DNA of 64,000 nt from an uncultured Bacteroides sp. GTDB lineage: Bacteria; Bacteroidota; Bacteroidia; Bacteroidales; Bacteroidaceae. The stretch covers positions 89,020 to 153,019 of the forward strand of contig CALUOO010000008.1 in NCBI GenBank assembly GCA_944322345.1, read 5' to 3'. A model generated the notes under the pieces. The model did not search any database and was not told the DNA's origin. It saw only the letters and a list, made by a program, of their open reading frames with translations. The position numbers and the translations under genes are program-made. Positions 53,440-62,900 of this stretch are shown one piece after another (positions within the stretch are counted from its first letter, which is position 1; each line of letters opens with the position of its first letter).

Positions 53440-54606
53440 TTATTGTCGCAACGTGAGCACTGTAATTTCTGGCCAAGCACCAAAGCGGAAAGGAAGTCCT
53501 ACGTAGCCAATACCTATATTTACATATAACGCACGTTCTCCCTCATAGTACATACCTTTCCATTCTGGATAGATGAGAGAGGAAGGAGAACTTTTTCCTA
53601 TAATAAATTGCATTGCATGGGTATGTCCTGATAACATTATATCAATGTCGGATGTTGGTAATACCTCCCTACGCCAGTGAGTCGGATTATGGCTCAACAA
53701 TATGCTAAACATTCCTTGTGTACCCTCCGTAGCTTTAGGCAGATCTGCATACTGTGAAAAGGGCGGTTCTCCGTCATTTTCAACTCCTATAAGTGCTATG
53801 CTATCATTATCGTGTCTAATGATAACATGCTCATTATTTAGTAGCTTCCATCCCATGTCTTTCTCTTTTTGCTTAAGACTGCTTAGATTATCAGCCTGCT
53901 CTTGGGGAGTCTTCCAATGAAAATACGGACCGTAATCATGATTACCCAATACTGAATAGACTCCGTCTTTTGCTTCTAACTTACTTAAGATATCCTGAAA
54001 GTCATTTAGCTCGTCTGCACGATGATTGACCAGGTCGCCAGTAAAGACAATCAGATCAGGCTGTTGTGCGTTTACCCTGTCGACTAATTGGCGGATGGCT
54101 TCCTCATTACCTTGCCAACTCCCGATATGTATATCGGACAATTGGACAATCCGATAGCCGTTGAATGATGCTGGTAACTTGGTTGAAGTGTAGCTTACTC
54201 TCTTGACATCCCACCGCGTACGACCAACGAAAGCACCATAGAACACCAGAAAAGCGCTAAAGAGTCCCACAACAAGTCCTAACCCTGTAAATGGAGTACG
54301 TGCAACATGAAAACACTTATGCAGCAAGTCTCCAAGCAAGCCAAAGAATGTCAACACCAGCTTAGGTGCAATGAAAAGGAAAAAGAAGATAGAGAACCAG
54401 CCAATGGCTTGGGCATGACGGGCTGTTGTTTCCTGATTGCCAAAACAGACAAGGTGAATCAGGCCGATGGTAAGTAAGAATGTCGGTATCCAATAAAGTA
54501 TACGCATGCTGCGTCGGGTAACTCTTCTGACGATGTATCGGGCATAAAGATACAAATCGGGAAGGATAAGGAACAGCAATAGAAATACGAACAGCTTTTG
54601 CAACAT
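53440..54606 (-). CDS. Membrane-associated metallophosphoesterase
   Basis: 388 residues. Four hydrophobic segments in residues 1-140 (LFVFLLLFLILPDLYLYARY, YWIPTFLLTIGLIHLVCF, and two more), then a calcineurin-like phosphoesterase: QLSDIHIGSW, VFTGDLVNHRAD, GNHDYGPYF, LSHNPTHW and LSGHTHAMQ bind two metals. Similar to YkuE-like enzymes that may act on lipid-linked phosphates. No operon partners apparent. Confidence 0.88.
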   Translation of the reverse strand: MLQKLFVFLLLFLILPDLYLYARYIVRRVTRRSMRILYWIPTFLLTIGLIHLVCFGNQETTARHAQAIGWFSIFFFLFIAPKLVLTFFGLLGDLLHKCFHVARTPFTGLGLVVGLFSAFLVFYGAFVGRTRWDVKRVSYTSTKLPASFNGYRIVQLSDIHIGSWQGNEEAIRQLVDRVNAQQPDLIVFTGDLVNHRADELNDFQDILSKLEAKDGVYSVLGNHDYGPYFHWKTPQEQADNLSSLKQKEKDMGWKLLNNEHVIIRHDNDSIALIGVENDGEPPFSQYADLPKATEGTQGMFSILLSHNPTHWRREVLPTSDIDIMLSGHTHAMQFIIGKSSPSSLIYPEWKGMYYEGERALYVNIGIGYVGLPFRFGAWPEITVLTLRQ

Positions 54607-54661
54607 AGCAGATAATTCTAAAGTAATCTTATATAACTGACTTTATAGAAACCATAAGGGA

Positions 54662-55564
54662 TCATTGAAGGTTGGCGGCGAGAAACTTCTTCATTTCATC
54701 AGCCTTCTTGCCTCTCCTGTGGGCATAATCTTCCAACTGGTCATACCCAATCTTGCCTACTGAGAAATAGTGGGCTGCAGGATGTGCAAACATCAGCCCT
54801 GAAACGCTGGCATGAGGAATCATCATGCCATTTTCCGTGAGGCTGATGCCTATCTGTTTCATGTCCAACAAGTCGTCGAGAAGGAAGTTGACTGACTGGT
54901 CGGGCAGGGAAGGGTAGCCCACTGCCGGCCGAATGCCTTGGAACTTTTCTACCAGCAGTTCGGGTATGGTCAGGTTTTCGTCAGGGACGTATCCCCATGC
55001 TTCCTTACGCACATACTCGTGCATTTTCTCTGTTGCAGCCTCGGCCAGTCGGTCGGAAAGCGTCTGGACAAGCAAGTGTTTATAGGGATCTTGCTCATAC
55101 AACTGCTCCATCTCCGCATCTATGCAGGATGCAAAGGCACCTATACAGTCGGGGATGCCGGCAGAGAGCGGACGGATGAAGTCACTCAAACAGAGGTAAG
55201 GGGCATTGTCATCCTTGGCTACTTGCTGACGGAGCATGGGAAAGGTAAGCACTGTACCGTCGTCACGGGTAATCAGCAGGTCGTCGCCTGAGGAATTGAC
55301 CTTGAACAGCTTGAAGAGGGTTTTCACCTGATAGTCGGCGTCGAGCATGTCGAGCATACGGTTGGCTTCCTTGAAGAGTTGCATGGCTTCTGCCGCCTTG
55401 TTGCGCTCTTCTTCGGGAAAGGTGGTAAGCCACGATGCACGGCATACGTCACAACCGTGTATGTTGGCTATGGCGGCAAAGCGCGGTTCAAAACCCCATG
55501 CATGGAAGAAGTAGATCCAGTTGATGTAGGGGGCTACGGTATGGATGTGATAGGTTATAATCAT
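54662..55564 (-). CDS. Stand-alone MetH reactivation (AdoMet-binding) domain protein
   Basis: 300 residues. It matches the C-terminal activation domain of cobalamin-dependent methionine synthase: RPAVGYPSLPDQS, SLTENGMMIPHASVSGLMF, then HPAAHYFSVGKIGYDQLED. In MetH this domain binds S-adenosylmethionine to re-methylate inactive cobalamin. Here it occurs without the substrate and B12 domains. The N-terminal ~30 residues (MIITYHIHTVAPYINWIYFF) differ from the usual domain and may hold the extra contact. Located next to pyrC. It may serve a split or separate methionine synthase elsewhere. Confidence 0.8.
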   Translation of the reverse strand: MIITYHIHTVAPYINWIYFFHAWGFEPRFAAIANIHGCDVCRASWLTTFPEEERNKAAEAMQLFKEANRMLDMLDADYQVKTLFKLFKVNSSGDDLLITRDDGTVLTFPMLRQQVAKDDNAPYLCLSDFIRPLSAGIPDCIGAFASCIDAEMEQLYEQDPYKHLLVQTLSDRLAEAATEKMHEYVRKEAWGYVPDENLTIPELLVEKFQGIRPAVGYPSLPDQSVNFLLDDLLDMKQIGISLTENGMMIPHASVSGLMFAHPAAHYFSVGKIGYDQLEDYAHRRGKKADEMKKFLAANLQ

Positions 55565-55592
55565 CTGCGTTCTCTTTACGGTCGGGTGGCGG

Positions 55593-56933
55593 TTATGGTC
55601 TGAATGTCAGTGCTTCACCCCAGCATGTTTCATCTACAACTCCCTGCTGGTAGGCCAAATGGCCGTTGACAAAGGTATATTCTACCTGCCAGTTGTACTG
55701 CATGCCTTCCACAGGGCTCCACTTACACTTGCTGTAGATGCCGTATGAGGTGACTGTCCACGGATGGTTGGGGCGTACCAGTACCAGATCGGCCTTGTAT
55801 CCTTCGCGGATGTAGCCGCGCCCGTCGATGCGGTAGATGTCGGCAGGTGCATGACACATCTTCCGGACTACGTCCTGCAGGGTGAATATCCCTTCATCAA
55901 CCAGTTGCAGCATTGATACGAGCGAGTACTGTATCATGGGCATTCCGGAGGCGGCCTTCAGCGCTCCGCCTTGCTTGTCGGACAGGAGGTGGGGTGCATG
56001 GTCGGTGGCAATAGCGTCGATGATGCCTGTCTTGACTGCTTCACGCAGCATCGTGCGGTCGTGTTCCGTCTTGACGGCAGGGTTGCACTTGATGCGTGCC
56101 CCTCGTGTCTTGTAGTCGGCATCGGTAAAGAGTAGATGGGATACACATGCCTCGGCAGTGATGTTCTTGCCGGCAGTGGCGCCGCTCTGAAACAGCTCCA
56201 GCTCGCGTCCGGTGGAGAGGTGCATCACGTGCAGTCGTGCTCCTGTCTCGCGGGCAAGACTGACAGCAAGCTGTGTGGAGTGGTAGCATGCCTCTTCGGA
56301 GCGTATCATCGGGTGGCATTCCAGCGGCACGTCGTCGCCATACATGTCTTTGTATTTGCGGGTGTTTTCCTGAATGATGGAGGTTTCCTCGCAATGGGTA
56401 GCTATCAGCAGTGGCGACTCACCGAAGATGCGTCGCAGACTCTCCATGCGGTCTACCAGCATGTTGCCCGTACTGGAGCCCATGAATACCTTGATGCCAC
56501 ATACACGTGTCGGGTCAAGCTTGGGGAACTGTGTGTAGTTGGTGTTGGTGGCACCGAAGTAGCATGAGTAATTGACGATGGACTTCTGTGCCATCAGCTT
56601 CATCTTGTCGTCCCATGCTTCGAGGGTGGTAGTCTGTGGAAGCGTGTTCGGCATGTCCATGATGGAGGTGACACCGCCGGCTGCAGCAGCATGACTTTCG
56701 GTGGTGATGTCGGCTTTCTGTGTCAGCCCCGGATCGCGGAAGTGCACATGTTCGTCGATGACTCCGGGAATCAGGTAGCTTCCCGTGGCGTCTATACAGA
56801 GGTCATGCTCGGGCAGAGGCTGGTTGGAGTCGGTAATGATGCGGTCTATCAGTCCGTCCTTGATGAGCAGACTGCCGGTGTATACGACGTCTTCGTTTAC
56901 AATGGTTGCGTTTTGTATCAGTATCTGTTTCAT
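55593..56933 (-). CDS. pyrC: Dihydroorotase (class I, DHOase)
   Basis: 446 residues from ATG 56933 (MKQILIQNATIVNEDVVY); the ORF is open another 136 codons upstream, but that is antisense-like sequence of the next gene. Metal-binding DEHVHFRDPGLT, ESHAAAAGGVTSIMDMPNT, HCEET, HVMHLSTG and ATDHAPH are conserved. It cyclises carbamoyl-aspartate to dihydroorotate in pyrimidine synthesis. It overlaps the GT2 gene by 4 bp and is cotranscribed with it. Confidence 0.93.
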   Translation of the reverse strand: MKQILIQNATIVNEDVVYTGSLLIKDGLIDRIITDSNQPLPEHDLCIDATGSYLIPGVIDEHVHFRDPGLTQKADITTESHAAAAGGVTSIMDMPNTLPQTTTLEAWDDKMKLMAQKSIVNYSCYFGATNTNYTQFPKLDPTRVCGIKVFMGSSTGNMLVDRMESLRRIFGESPLLIATHCEETSIIQENTRKYKDMYGDDVPLECHPMIRSEEACYHSTQLAVSLARETGARLHVMHLSTGRELELFQSGATAGKNITAEACVSHLLFTDADYKTRGARIKCNPAVKTEHDRTMLREAVKTGIIDAIATDHAPHLLSDKQGGALKAASGMPMIQYSLVSMLQLVDEGIFTLQDVVRKMCHAPADIYRIDGRGYIREGYKADLVLVRPNHPWTVTSYGIYSKCKWSPVEGMQYNWQVEYTFVNGHLAYQQGVVDETCWGEALTFRP

Positions 56934-57673
56934 TTCTTTTGCGGATATTTGTGGAACCAGCTGTCTACCTTCAGCCGTATGACGCCGAAGATGGCTTCGC
57001 CGAAGATACTGCTGTTCATTTTTGAGGTGCCCAGTTCGCGGTTGATAAAGATAACGGGAACTTCCTTGACTGTAAAACCACACTTGGTTGCGGTGAACTT
57101 CATTTCTATCTGGAAGGCATAGCCTTTGAAGCGGATAGCATCGAGGTTGATGGTCTGGAGTACCTCGCGACGGTAACAGACGAAGCCCGCAGTGGTGTCG
57201 TGTATGGGAATGCCGGTGATGAAGCGTACGTACTTGCTGGCAAAATAGGACATGAGTACCCTGCCCATCGGCCAGTTGACCACGTTTACGCCGCTCACAT
57301 AACGCGACCCGATGGCAAGGTCGGCTCCCTCCTGTGCACATGCCTTGTAGAGGCGGGGCAGGTCTGCCGGGTCATGACTGAAGTCTGCATCCATCTCATA
57401 TATATAAAGGTACGCGCGCGAGAGTGCCCATTTGAACCCTGCGATGTAGGCTGTTCCAAGCCCAAGTTTACCCTTGCGCTCGATTATGTACAGGCGTTCG
57501 GGGAATTCCGTCTGCAACTGCCTGACAATGTCTGCCGTGCCGTCCGGCGATCCGTCATCTACAATAAGGATGTGGAATAGCTTTTCAAGCCCAAACACCG
57601 CACGGATGATCTTCTCTATGTTCTCCCTTTCGTTGTATGTAGGGATAATAACAATGCTGTCTGCTGTCTGCAT
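56930..57673 (-). CDS. Polyprenol-phosphate mannosyltransferase-like GT2 (DPM1-type)
   Basis: 247 residues. GT2 motifs: IPTYNERENI, ILIVDDGSPDGTADIV, GLGTAYIAGFKWAL, and DxD-like MDADFSHDP (DAD). Later GIPIHDTTAGFVCYRREVL fits polyprenol monophosphomannose synthases, which charge undecaprenyl phosphate with a sugar at the inner membrane. No C-terminal membrane domain is present. First gene of the operon, with a -7 box 20 bp upstream. Confidence 0.9.
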   Translation of the reverse strand: MQTADSIVIIPTYNERENIEKIIRAVFGLEKLFHILIVDDGSPDGTADIVRQLQTEFPERLYIIERKGKLGLGTAYIAGFKWALSRAYLYIYEMDADFSHDPADLPRLYKACAQEGADLAIGSRYVSGVNVVNWPMGRVLMSYFASKYVRFITGIPIHDTTAGFVCYRREVLQTINLDAIRFKGYAFQIEMKFTATKCGFTVKEVPVIFINRELGTSKMNSSIFGEAIFGVIRLKVDSWFHKYPQKK

Positions 57674-57692
57674 AATGGAGATATTTTAGTGG

Positions 57693-57700
57693 CAAAAATA
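57693..57700 (-). promoter_or_regulatory. -7 box TATTTTTG ahead of GT2-pyrC
   Basis: Exact TAnnTTTG match on the minus strand (CAAAAATA on plus), 20 bp before the GT2 ATG. Confidence 0.5.
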
Positions 57701-57759
57701 GCGTTTTTTTGTATACTTCACAGGATAAATTGCAGAATTTATCATTGCCTTCGTGTGCT

Positions 57760-57794
57760 AAAAGAGGAAGCGGAATGTGCTTCCCGCTTCCTCT
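57760..57794 (-). terminator. Terminator of HU-related gene 57817
   Basis: AGAGGAAGCGG (57763-57773) pairs perfectly with CCGCTTCCTCT (57784-57794); on the minus strand TTTTAG follows. Confidence 0.8.
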
Positions 57795-57816
57795 TCTGTA
57801 GGATTCTGTCCGGTTC

Positions 57817-58296
57817 TCAGACGATTGGGTCGGGAGATTCTCCGTCATCACCGCCTGTTCCGTCGTTACCCGGATCGTTTGACAAGTTGTCGTCAGTGCC
57901 CTTCCATTCCTGCCAGTCGATCTCGACATCCGACAGTGAACGAGTCACCTTCTTATTGCCATTCGACCTTGTTGTCTCAGGGATAAACCGTATGCGTACG
58001 CCTGTAATCTGATTGGCGCTTACCTCTTCGGGCGTGGCTACACCTTGCTTCTGCGATACGGCCGTATAGTAGAACGTTCCAAGCCCGTCTATCTTTACGG
58101 TGTGTCCCAGAGCCATGTAGTCTGCCATTACGCTCGCAAGGTCGGCCAGTACGGCATTGGCGTCGCTCTTACTTACCGTCGACATCTGCACAAGTCGTGC
58201 TACAATCTTTTTGGTAGTAATGGGTTTCCCCACGGTGACAGACTGCGGATACCATAGCCCATTCACCTTTTGCTGACGCTTTTTATAATAAGCCAT
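57817..58296 (-). CDS. HU-related DNA-binding protein with ESPDPIV tail
   Basis: 159 residues. MAYYKKRQQKVNGLWYPQSV, TTKKIVARLVQMSTVSKSDA and GHTVKIDGLGTFYYTAVSQK match long HU-related proteins (TIGR01201 type). The N-terminus replaces HU's normal start with an extra strand, as in gene 10630. From ~residue 135 a Gly/Asp-rich linker ends in ESPDPIV. Upstream lie two -7 boxes and a 22-bp palindromic array. Monocistronic between its terminator and the array. Confidence 0.8.
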   Translation of the reverse strand: MAYYKKRQQKVNGLWYPQSVTVGKPITTKKIVARLVQMSTVSKSDANAVLADLASVMADYMALGHTVKIDGLGTFYYTAVSQKQGVATPEEVSANQITGVRIRFIPETTRSNGNKKVTRSLSDVEIDWQEWKGTDDNLSNDPGNDGTGGDDGESPDPIV

Positions 58297-58336
58297 AGCG
58301 ATGGGTATTGTGTTCTTCGATGGCTTTTACGGCAAG

Positions 58337-58344
58337 CAAAGTTA
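58337..58344 (-). promoter_or_regulatory. -7 box TAACTTTG overlapping the array, proximal promoter of gene 57817
   Basis: Exact TAnnTTTG match on the minus strand, 41 bp before the ATG at 58296. It overlaps the gene-proximal end of the 22-bp array, so anything binding the array could block it. The mirror sequence TAACTTTG is also present on the plus strand at 58445-58452. Confidence 0.45.
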
Positions 58345-58452
58345 AGAGTACAAGTGAACGAAGTTGACAGTACAAGTTAACTGAGTTAAGAGTACAAGTC
58401 AACTATAGTTAACTGTACAAGTCAACAGGGTTAACAGTACAAGTTAACTTTG
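58341..58452. repeat. 22-23 bp palindromic array (5 units)
   Basis: Units begin at 58341, 58363, 58385, 58408 and 58430. Each has GTTAAC-like arms around nGTACAA (e.g. GTTAACAGTACAAGTTAAC). Arms differ between units but keep most pairing. Both array ends form TAACTTTG in outward directions. Upstream of the HU-related gene 57817. Confidence 0.88.
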
Positions 58453-58572
58453 TACGGTTGTACCTCTTGATTCGTTTGCTTTAGATTTGTCAAAGAACGG
58501 TTAGTAAATCTGTGGGGCACCTCACTCCGCCCCAACATTGGAGTGTTAATCACGCGCGCAGGTTAACATCTG

Positions 58573-58603
58573 CAAAGATAGCATATTCTGTGACATATGC
58601 AAC
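58573..58603 (-). promoter_or_regulatory. Distal promoter of gene 57817
   Basis: Minus strand GTTG (58603-58600), 19-bp spacer, TATCTTTG (58580-58573). It would give a ~270-nt leader containing the array. The leader also has CACTCC/GGAGTG pairing near 58520-58545. Region 58453-58731 has no gene. Confidence 0.4.
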
Positions 58604-58673
58604 AGTTTGCAGTGATTATTTTCATGATTTTTTCTGCTGCCTCCCACGAGGCTGGCTGCCGGAGGAAAAGAAA

Positions 58674-58702
58674 GCCGCAGCGGAAGCCAGTTCCGTTGCG
58701 GC
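58674..58702 (-). terminator. Terminator of PHP phosphodiesterase gene
   Basis: GCCGCAGCGGAA (58674-58685) pairs with TTCCGTTGCGGC (58691-58702), followed on minus strand by TTTCTTTTCC. Confidence 0.75.
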
Positions 58703-58731
58703 CGGTGATAAATAAAGAAAGATTTGGGATG

Positions 58732-59817
58732 TCAGAGCTTGATGGTATAGGGCAAGCTCCGTTCGCGGCCGATGATGAAGTTGGTAACTTCAAAATTCAT
58801 GTCGCCTCCCTTTACGCCGTCAGCCAGTTGGATGGTGATGGTGTATTTGTAATGTGGCAACAGGGTCTTGTTGCGGAAGTAACCCAGTCGCTTGTCATGT
58901 GCTGTCTTTTTCAGGACAAGGGTAAGATCGGTCTTGTTTGTTACCGACAGGCGGATTTCCTTATCCGTACGCTTGGTCTCCTTCACCTCGATACATGCCT
59001 CGAAGAAGTCGCGCAGCAAATCCTCACGACCGATGATTTTGTCCTGATAGTATACCGCAGTGCGGTGGTTCTCCAGTGCCTCGCGCACGCCTTCGGCGGT
59101 ACGTTCTTTGGCAAAGAGTAGTGTCATCGTACGGTGTTCCCCCCGGCTGAAATCGTAATTGACCTGTATGGGCTGATGGATGTCCGACGTACCCATCATC
59201 GTCAGGTTCTTCTCCAGTGCCCATTCCAATGCCTCCGGAAAGAAGCTGCCTCCGTTAGCCACCTCAATTCCGTGCATACATCCCTGCTTATAGAGCTGGG
59301 TATGTTCGGGGAACCATAGCGTAGTGTCGGGCTGTTGGCGTTCCCATCCCGGGTGGTTCCAGAAGAAGAAAGCATTCTGCTTCTTTGCTTCGTCGAATGC
59401 CGAACGCCACTCTTTCTGCTCCAACGGGTTGCAGTCGCTCAGGAACAGAGCATTAAAGTGTCCGGGAGGCATGTCCCGTGTAATCTCACTACCCTTGATG
59501 AGAATGATGCCCTTCGCCTTAGCCTGCTTCGTTATCAGCTCATGCGAACGGTTATGGTCGGCAATGATATCCTTCTTGTGTGGGCGATATTCGATGTGTT
59601 CGGTCAACGCCATAACGTCCAACCCCTCGCGGTAAACTTCGTCGACACGTACAGTCGGCCATACTAAGCCGTCGGAAAACACGGTATGGATGTGGAAGTC
59701 GCCCTTCAGCGTGGTATAACCTTCGATGTCGGGAAGTTGTATCTCACGTCGCTGCTGTGCAGACACGGACAGGAGCATTGTGGCACAAAGCGCCACGCTA
59801 AGTAGAATCTTTTTCAT
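58732..59817 (-). CDS. Exported PHP-domain phosphodiesterase (Sb-PDE-like)
   Basis: 361 residues with signal peptide MKKILLSVALCATMLLSVSAQ. PHP motifs: DFHIHTVFSDG, LTEHIEYRPH, GSEITRDMPPGHFNAL, WNHPGWE and GTSDIHQP bind metals. Family members of this type are annotated Sb-PDE phosphodiesterases. C-terminal ~80 residues (after VYYQDKIIGREDLL) form a beta-rich domain. Periplasmic; substrate unknown. Divergent from mfd. Confidence 0.82.
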   Translation of the reverse strand: MKKILLSVALCATMLLSVSAQQRREIQLPDIEGYTTLKGDFHIHTVFSDGLVWPTVRVDEVYREGLDVMALTEHIEYRPHKKDIIADHNRSHELITKQAKAKGIILIKGSEITRDMPPGHFNALFLSDCNPLEQKEWRSAFDEAKKQNAFFFWNHPGWERQQPDTTLWFPEHTQLYKQGCMHGIEVANGGSFFPEALEWALEKNLTMMGTSDIHQPIQVNYDFSRGEHRTMTLLFAKERTAEGVREALENHRTAVYYQDKIIGREDLLRDFFEACIEVKETKRTDKEIRLSVTNKTDLTLVLKKTAHDKRLGYFRNKTLLPHYKYTITIQLADGVKGGDMNFEVTNFIIGRERSLPYTIKL

Positions 59818-59858
59818 ATTCCTTATGTCTAATTAGTTAGTTGTTTGTATTTGCGGTG

Positions 59859-59866
59859 CAAATGTA
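59859..59866 (-). promoter_or_regulatory. -7 box TACATTTG ahead of PHP phosphodiesterase
   Basis: Exact TAnnTTTG match on the minus strand, 41 bp before the ATG; forms a divergent pair with the mfd promoter. Confidence 0.5.
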
Positions 59867-59944
59867 CGCCTTAGTGTCTGACAAAGATATTACAATCCAA
59901 TGAAACTCATGTTACGCATGTATCCCGTTTTCTTAATTATTTTA

Positions 59945-59952
59945 TACCTTTG
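59945..59952 (+). promoter_or_regulatory. -7 box TACCTTTG ahead of mfd
   Basis: Exact TAnnTTTG match. It overlaps an upstream in-frame TTG at 59950, so translation must begin at ATG 59971, giving a short leader of about 12 nt. Confidence 0.55.
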
Positions 59953-59970
59953 CCGGAAAATGTGAACTCG

Positions 59971-62900
59971 ATGACCATTACCGATTTTCAGCGGCTCTAT
60001 GCCGACCATCCCAAGACGGAAGCCATGCGCCGCCTGCTGGGGGATAACTCTGTGCGTACTATCTTTTGCGGGGGATTGCAGGCCTCTGCCGCTTCGCTCT
60101 TTGCATCCATACTGGCAGAACAGCATACATGTCCGCTTCTGTTTATCTTGGGTGACCTTGAAGAAGCGGGTTACTTCTATCACGACCTCTGTCAAGTGTT
60201 AGGTTCGGAACAGGTACTTTTCTTTCCCAGCTCTTACAGACGTGCCATCAAATACGGACAGAAGGATGCCGCTAACGAGATACTACGTACAGAAGTGCTC
60301 AGCCGCTTGCAGAAGCAGGAGGAGGGACTCTGCATTGTAACCTATCCCGATGCACTGGCCGAGAAGGTTGTCAGCCGCACCGAGCTGGACAGCAAGACAC
60401 TGAAGCTGAGCACAGGTGAACGGGTGGATGAGGTTTTTGTCACCGATGTACTGGCTGGATATGGCTTCCAGCGGGTGGATTATGTATATGAGCCGGGGCA
60501 ATATGCCGTACGTGGAAGCATTATCGATGTATTCTCGTTTGCTTCCGAACTGCCATACCGTATCGACTTCTTTGGCGATGAGGTGGACAGCATCCGCACC
60601 TTTGAAGTAGAGACACAGCTTTCGAAGGAGGGTCAGGATACCATTGTCATTGTTCCCGACTTGGCTGTAACGGATGACAGTGCCACATCGTTCCTCGATT
60701 TCATACCCACAGATACGCTATTGGCTATGCGCGATTTCCTCTGGCTTCAGGAACGCATCCAGGTTGTCCACGACGAAGCACTGACTCCACAGGCTATCGC
60801 AGTGCAGGAAGCTGAGGATAATGACGGCACAACATTAACGGGCAAACTGATAGACAGTGCCGAGTTTACCCGCCGCGCTCTGGACTTTCGCAGGATGGAG
60901 TTCGGCAACCGCCCTTCAGGAGTGCCCGATGCCAGCATCATGTTCTATACAACGGCACAGCCGATCTTCCACAAGAATTTCGACCTCGTGGCACAGACAT
61001 TTAAGGAACATCTTGCCGACGGATACACCATCTATATATGTAGCGACAGCCGGAAGCAAACCGACCGCATCCAAGCTATCTTTGAGGACAGAGGCGACCA
61101 TATCACCTTCACTCCCGTAGAGCGCACGTTACATGCCGGGTTCGTAGACCATACCCTCCGTATCTGTCTCTTTACCGACCATCAACTGTTCGACCGTTTC
61201 CACAAATATAACCTAAAGAGCGACCGTGCACGTGCAGGTAAAGTAGCCTTATCGCTAAAGGAACTCAACCAGTTTACACCAGGCGACTACGTTGTCCATA
61301 CCGATCATGGCATCGGACGGTTTGCCGGATTGGTACGCATACCTAATGGCGACACCACTCAGGAAGTAATCAAACTGGTCTATCAGAACGACGATGTGGT
61401 GTTTGTCTCTATACACTCTCTTCATAAGGTATCCAAGTATAAGGGTAAGGACGGCGAGCCTCCCCGGTTGAATAAGTTAGGAACCGGTGCTTGGGAGAAG
61501 CTGAAAGACCGTACAAAGAAGAAGATCAAGGACATAGCCCGCGATCTGATCCGACTTTACTCACAACGTCGTAAGGAGAAAGGGTTTATGTATAGCCCCG
61601 ACAGTTTTCTACAAAAGGAACTTGAAGCCTCCTTCATCTATGAAGATACGCCAGACCAAAGCAAAGCAACTGCTGATGTGAAAGCCGATATGGAGAGCGA
61701 TCGTCCGATGGACAGGCTAATCTGTGGCGATGTTGGTTTCGGAAAGACAGAGGTTGCCATCCGGGCAGCTTTTAAAGCGGTGACGGACAATAAACAGGTA
61801 GCAGTACTGGTGCCAACTACTGTACTTGCCTATCAACATTTCCAGACGTTTAAGGAACGGCTGAAAGGTATGCCATGTAGAGTGGAATATCTTAGCCGTG
61901 CACGCACCGCAGCCCAAAGTAAAGCAGTGTTGAAAGGACTCGCCGATGGAGATGTAAATATACTGATAGGAACGCATCGTATACTTGGGAAAGATGTGAA
62001 ATTTAAAGACTTGGGGCTACTGATTATCGACGAGGAACAGAAATTTGGTGTTTCTGTGAAGGAAAAGTTACGACAGCTCAAAGTCAACGTCGACACACTG
62101 ACCATGACAGCTACGCCTATACCCCGTACGCTTCAATTCTCGTTAATGGGTGCACGCGACTTGAGCGTCATCTCAACGCCACCCCCAAACCGCTATCCGA
62201 TACAAACAGAAGTACATACCTTCAACGAGGAAGTGATTACAGACGCCATCAATTTTGAGATGAGTCGTAACGGACAGGTATTCTTTGTCAACAACCGAAT
62301 ATCCAATCTTCCCGAGTTGAAAGCGATGATAGAACGGAATATTCCCGATTGCCGTGTCTGCATTGGACACGGGCAGATGGAACCAACCCAATTGGAACAG
62401 GTTATCATTGACTTTGTAAATTACGAATACGATGTATTACTCGCAACTACAATTATTGAAAGCGGTATAGATATTCCCAATGCCAACACAATTATCATTA
62501 ATCAGGCACAAAACTTTGGGTTGAGCGATTTGCATCAGATGCGCGGTAGAGTAGGACGTAGTAATAAGAAAGCGTTCTGCTATTTACTGGCTCCTCCACT
62601 ACATAGCCTTACTCCGGAAGGGAAGCGACGCTTGCAAGCTATAGAGAATTTCAGCGACTTAGGTAGTGGCATTCACATTGCCATGCAGGACTTAGACATC
62701 AGAGGTGCAGGCAATCTGCTGGGAGCTGAGCAAAGTGGCTTTATTGCCGACTTAGGTTATGAAACGTATCAGAAGATTTTATCTGAGGCAGTTCATGAAC
62801 TGAAGAATGATGAGTTTGCCGATCTTTATGCTGATGAGATAAAGGGAGAAGGGCAAGTGACTGGCGAAAACTTTGTTGACGAATGCCAGATTGAAAGTGA

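Noticed and set aside
58453-58731. Possible small RNA gene in the gap upstream of gene 57817
   Set aside because: Some pairing (CACTCC/GGAGTG) exists, but no terminator in a plausible place and a leader of the HU-related gene explains it equally well.
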